Below are positions 17,664 to 20,299 of a DNA stretch of 20,299 nt, piece by piece. Position 1 is the stretch's first letter. Each line of letters begins with the position of its first letter. Made by a program: the position numbers and the translations under genes. The stretch is from Alphaproteobacteria bacterium (GTDB taxonomy: Bacteria; Pseudomonadota; Alphaproteobacteria; UBA828), in the NCBI GenBank assembly GCA_030604165.1, contig JAUVWK010000008.1:1-20299 (forward strand). The letters run 5' to 3'. The notes under the pieces are model-generated. The model worked only from the letters and a program-made list of their open reading frames with translations. It was not told the origin of the DNA and did no database searches.

Positions 17664-18775
17664 GCCACACCCTCCTGCATCGGTTTGGGAGCTTCCGGTC
17701 GGGCGAGACATCGGCCGGACTCCGGATCGAAGAGACGCAGCCGCTGCTCACGGAAGCGAAGCCCGACTCTCTCACCGGCATCGAGTTGGCGATGGACATC
17801 GATCGCGGCGACCACGTGGTCCCGGTTCACCGGCACGGCGTCGGCGTTCTCAAGCCGTATGAAGGCGAACACGATTGGCCCGCTCGGTTCGAGAAAATCG
17901 ACGATGCCATCGAGCAGGCCCTGTTCGGGCGGCACCACAAGAACATCCTCGGGGCGCGCGCCGAGGACCGCCGCGCCCTGCTCCCGCCCCTTCCAAGGCA
18001 TCAGGACCGTGGGCCCCAAGCGGACAGCCTCGGGCGTCAACGCCACCTGCAACAAATTAATGCCCGGGCTGCCGATGAATTCCGCGACAAAAAGGTTGGC
18101 CGGGTTCTCATACATATCGGACGGCTCGCTCACTTGCTGCACCTCGCCGGCACGCATCACCGCGACGCGATCGGATAGGATCAGGGCCTCGGCCTGGTCA
18201 TGGGTCACGTAAACGGTGGTGATGCCCAGTCGCTGATGCAGCCGCTTGAGCTCGGTGCGCATCTGCTCCCGCAATTTGAGATCGAGATTGGACAGCGGCT
18301 CGTCCATCAGAAAGACGGAGGGCTGGCGAATGATCGCCCGACCGAGGGCCACTCTCTGGCGCTCGCCGCCCGAGAGCTTCCGCGGCTTCTTGTCGAGCAA
18401 GCGCTCGATGTCGAGCAATTGGGCGGTCTCGTGCGCCCGGGTGCGCGCCTCGCCCTTGGTCACGCCGGCGACCCGCAAGTTGAGCGTCAAATTGTCGAAC
18501 ACCGTCATATGCGGGTAGAGAGCATAGCTTTGAAAAACCATCGCCACGTCGCGCTTGGCCGGGTCGAGGCGCGTGACATCGCGGCCATTGATCGAGACCG
18601 AGCCGCCGGTCGGCTCCTCCAGACCCGCGATCAGACGCAACGTTGTCGTCTTGCCGCAACCCGACGGACCGAGCAGCGTGAAAAACTCGCCGCCCCTGAT
18701 CTCGAGGTCGACCTTCTTGACCGCCAAGGTGCCATCGTCAAAGCGTTTCTCGAGATTTGATAGTTGAACCGTCAT
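17660..18775 (-). CDS. ABC transporter ATP-binding protein, MalK/UgpC type
   Basis: A 371-residue importer ATPase. Walker A GPSGCGKTT is at residues 36-44, Q-loop Q82, signature LSGGERQRVALGRA at 134-147, Walker B VFLMDEP at 154-160, and switch H192 (VTHDQ). The C-terminal third (about 240-371) is the TOBE/OB-fold regulatory region of the CUT1 sugar and polyol importer class, which also serves glycerol-phosphate, polyamines and other substrates. It lies 6 bases after the permease gene, with an AGGGGG-like ribosome site in that junction, and overlaps hyuB by four bases. No binding-protein gene is in the window; it probably lies upstream, beyond 20299. Confidence 0.95.
   Translation of the reverse strand: MTVQLSNLEKRFDDGTLAVKKVDLEIRGGEFFTLLGPSGCGKTTTLRLIAGLEEPTGGSVSINGRDVTRLDPAKRDVAMVFQSYALYPHMTVFDNLTLNLRVAGVTKGEARTRAHETAQLLDIERLLDKKPRKLSGGERQRVALGRAIIRQPSVFLMDEPLSNLDLKLREQMRTELKRLHQRLGITTVYVTHDQAEALILSDRVAVMRAGEVQQVSEPSDMYENPANLFVAEFIGSPGINLLQVALTPEAVRLGPTVLMPWKGREQGAAVLGARPEDVLVVPPEQGLLDGIVDFLEPSGPIVFAFIRLENADAVPVNRDHVVAAIDVHRQLDAGERVGLRFREQRLRLFDPESGRCLARPEAPKPMQEGVA
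17671..17676 (-). promoter_or_regulatory. Ribosome binding site of hyuB
   Basis: AGGAGG on the minus strand, 7 bases before ATG 17663, is a perfect Shine-Dalgarno sequence embedded in the last codons of the ABC ATPase gene. It fixes the hyuB start so that the four-cysteine module is truly N-terminal, not a mis-extended reading frame. Confidence 0.85.
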
Positions 18776-18781
18776 GGCCCC

Positions 18782-19597
18782 CTACTTCACCGCGCCCAGC
18801 GCCAAACCGCGAATCATGTGACGTTGCAAAAGGAATACGACGACGACCATGGGCACGAGTTGCATCACGACCGCGCCGCTGATGGTGCCCCAAAGCACGG
18901 TGTAAACGTCGATCATCTTCGAGATCTGGATCGGCAGGGTGACGGCCGCGGATTGCGTGATGTAAAGCGCGAACAGAAACTCGTTCCAGTTGAACACGAA
19001 AGTGAAGATCGCGGTCACCGCAATGCCCGGTCCCGACAACGGCAAGATGATACGCCGAATGATGGCCAGCCAGCCGAGGCCATCCAAGCGCGCCGCTTCC
19101 TCCAATTCGGCCGGAAAATCGCGCAAGAACCCGCGCATCAGCCACACCGCAAACGGCAGGCCGTAAGCCACGTAAATGATAATCATGCCGATATGCGTGT
19201 CGACCAAGCCGATACGCTGATACATCAGATAGTAGGGCATCGCGATCACCACGCCCGGCATGAAGCGCAGCGATAGGATCAAGAGGGACAGGGTGTCCGC
19301 CCCCCGCATTTTCATGCGCGCCAGCGCATAGGCCGAGAACAGCGCGAGCACCATGGTGATAAAGGTCGCGCTCAGGACGATGACGCTACTGTTTACGAGA
19401 GCCTTGCCGAATTCGAAGCGCGTAAACGCTTCGACGTAGTGCTCCATGGTGGGCTCGAACGACCATACCGGCACCCGCGAGTTGATGTCCGTCGTCGGTT
19501 TGATCGAGGTCAGGCCGATCCAATAGATCGGGGCGAGATAGATCGCCACGACGAAAACCGCGACGACATCGAACACCCGCCGGATCGGACTGCGCAT
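18782..19597 (-). CDS. ABC transporter permease, MalG/UgpE type
   Basis: A 271-residue integral inner-membrane protein with about six hydrophobic segments (for example residues 9-30, 71-94, 102-122, 134-152, 189-208 and 240-256). The EAA loop that docks on the ATPase is EEAARLDGLGWLAIIRRIILP, residues 166-186, near the C-terminus as in MalG-like permeases. The start ATG shares one base with the stop of the preceding permease (TGATG), so the two are translationally coupled. The substrate cannot be inferred from the permease itself; with HyuB/HyuA in the same operon a cyclic amide or related small molecule is possible. Confidence 0.94.
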   Translation of the reverse strand: MRSPIRRVFDVVAVFVVAIYLAPIYWIGLTSIKPTTDINSRVPVWSFEPTMEHYVEAFTRFEFGKALVNSSVIVLSATFITMVLALFSAYALARMKMRGADTLSLLILSLRFMPGVVIAMPYYLMYQRIGLVDTHIGMIIIYVAYGLPFAVWLMRGFLRDFPAELEEAARLDGLGWLAIIRRIILPLSGPGIAVTAIFTFVFNWNEFLFALYITQSAAVTLPIQISKMIDVYTVLWGTISGAVVMQLVPMVVVVFLLQRHMIRGLALGAVK

Positions 19598-20299
19598 CAG
19601 GCCACCCCTTTGCGCCGGGTTTCCTGTTCCTGCTTATAGAGCGCCCGCAGGAAGACAATAACCACGAGATTGATAATGATCAGGATCAGGAACCCCAGCG
19701 CCGCCATGACACCCAGGCGCCCCGCCTGAAAGATCGAGAAGTCGTAGACGCTGGCGACCAACGTCGAGGTGCCGGGCCCGCCGCGCGTGATGATGTAGAC
19801 GAGGTCGAAAACCCTGATGGAATCCACCACCCGGAGCAGCAGCACGACCGTGACAACCGGCCAAATCATCGGCAGAACGATGCGGCGGACATAGACCCAG
19901 CCGCGCACGCGGTCGAGGCGCGCCGCCTCGATCACCTCGGGCGAAATGCTTTGCATGCCGGCCAGGAGAATCAGGGCGACGAACGGCGTCCACTGCCAGA
20001 CGTCGGCGACCATCACGGCAAACAACGCGGTCTCCGTCGAGGTGTGCCAGCTACCTTCCGGCAGCCCAACGGATTCCAACAGATAATTGATCACCCCGGT
20101 GACGGGCTCGAACATGAACCGCCAGGTGAGTCCCATGGCGATGGGAGAGATGAACACGGGTATGACGATGAGCGTGCGCATGACGCCGACTGCGCGCGCC
20201 TTGGTGTCGAGCAGGAGCGCGAGCCAGAATCCCAGCACCATCTCGATCGAGACCACGACGACGCACCAGATCAACGTCAGCCGGATGCTTTTCCAGAAA
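19597..20299 (-). CDS. ABC transporter permease, MalF/UgpA type, 5' end outside window
   Basis: The frame is open to the window edge, so the N-terminus is missing; about 233 residues are present. The visible part begins FWKSIRLTLIW and is strongly hydrophobic, with segments VVVVSIEMVLGFWLALLLD, LIVIPVFISPIAMGLTW, FAVMVADVWQWTPFVALILLA and a C-terminal FLILIIINLVVIVFL. The EAA loop is EVIEAARLDRVRGWVYVRR, the usual docking site for the ATPase. It pairs with the MalG-type permease to form the membrane channel. An internal TTG at 20274 could be mistaken for a start, but it lies inside the first visible membrane segment. Confidence 0.93.
   Translation of the reverse strand, partial: FWKSIRLTLIWCVVVVSIEMVLGFWLALLLDTKARAVGVMRTLIVIPVFISPIAMGLTWRFMFEPVTGVINYLLESVGLPEGSWHTSTETALFAVMVADVWQWTPFVALILLAGMQSISPEVIEAARLDRVRGWVYVRRIVLPMIWPVVTVVLLLRVVDSIRVFDLVYIITRGGPGTSTLVASVYDFSIFQAGRLGVMAALGFLILIIINLVVIVFLRALYKQEQETRRKGVA

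Noticed and set aside
15753..18212. Plus-strand open frame of 819 codons antisense to hyuB and the ATPase gene
   Set aside because: It runs opposite to three well-supported genes, has no recognisable motif, and is rich in His/Arg/Asp/Ala as expected for the antisense of G/C-biased codons.

Overview
The window is GC-rich, densely packed bacterial DNA with strong third-position G/C bias. Gene content points to a facultatively anaerobic, aromatic-degrading proteobacterium, most likely an alphaproteobacterium; this is an inference from gene content and style, as no phylogenetic marker is present. No tRNA, rRNA, CRISPR array, insertion sequence or phage gene was seen, and no gene-free stretch exceeds 300 bases.

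Layout: (1) 1-1526, plus strand: the last codons of a probable boxC, then boxB, the diiron subunit of benzoyl-CoA 2,3-epoxidase (aerobic hybrid pathway). (2) 1568-2242, minus strand: a low-complexity hypothetical gene with an 18-bp tandem duplication and a long palindrome across its putative 5' end. (3) 2360-5702, plus strand: a SAM methyltransferase, a benzoate-CoA ligase (bclA) and a double-GNAT acetyltransferase. (4) 13386-5713, minus strand: a tight seven-gene operon had-oah-dch-bcrC-bcrB-bcrA-bcrD. It encodes the ATP-dependent class I benzoyl-CoA reductase of the Thauera/Rhodopseudomonas type and three enzymes that take the dienoyl-CoA product to ring opening. (5) 13387-13620: the main intergenic region, with an AT-rich patch holding a candidate promoter and short direct repeats. 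(6) 20299-13621, minus strand: an ABC importer (two permeases, one ATPase) whose genes overlap or nearly abut a HyuB/HyuA pair of the hydantoinase/oxoprolinase/carboxylase superfamily. The HyuB has an extra N-terminal four-cysteine zinc-finger-like module.

How the genes work together: BclA activates benzoate to benzoyl-CoA, the shared intermediate. With oxygen, BoxA (not in the window) and BoxB make the 2,3-epoxide and BoxC opens the ring. Without oxygen, BcrCBAD reduces benzoyl-CoA to cyclohexa-1,5-diene-1-carbonyl-CoA, Dch hydrates it, Had oxidises the alcohol, and Oah hydrolytically opens the ring. The window therefore carries both oxygen-dependent and oxygen-independent branches around one ligase. 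The GNAT protein may control the ligase by lysine acetylation or may detoxify aminobenzoates (inference). The ABC-HyuBA operon could import and process a cyclic amide such as a hydantoin or lactam. The superfamily also contains acetone and acetophenone carboxylases, so an aromatic-ketone role is a real alternative here.

The pathways are known. The less ordinary points are the close box/bcr/ligase arrangement, the duplicated GNAT next to the ligase, the zinc-finger HyuB fused into an importer operon, the lack of a ferredoxin gene after bcrD, and the palindrome in the hypothetical gene.
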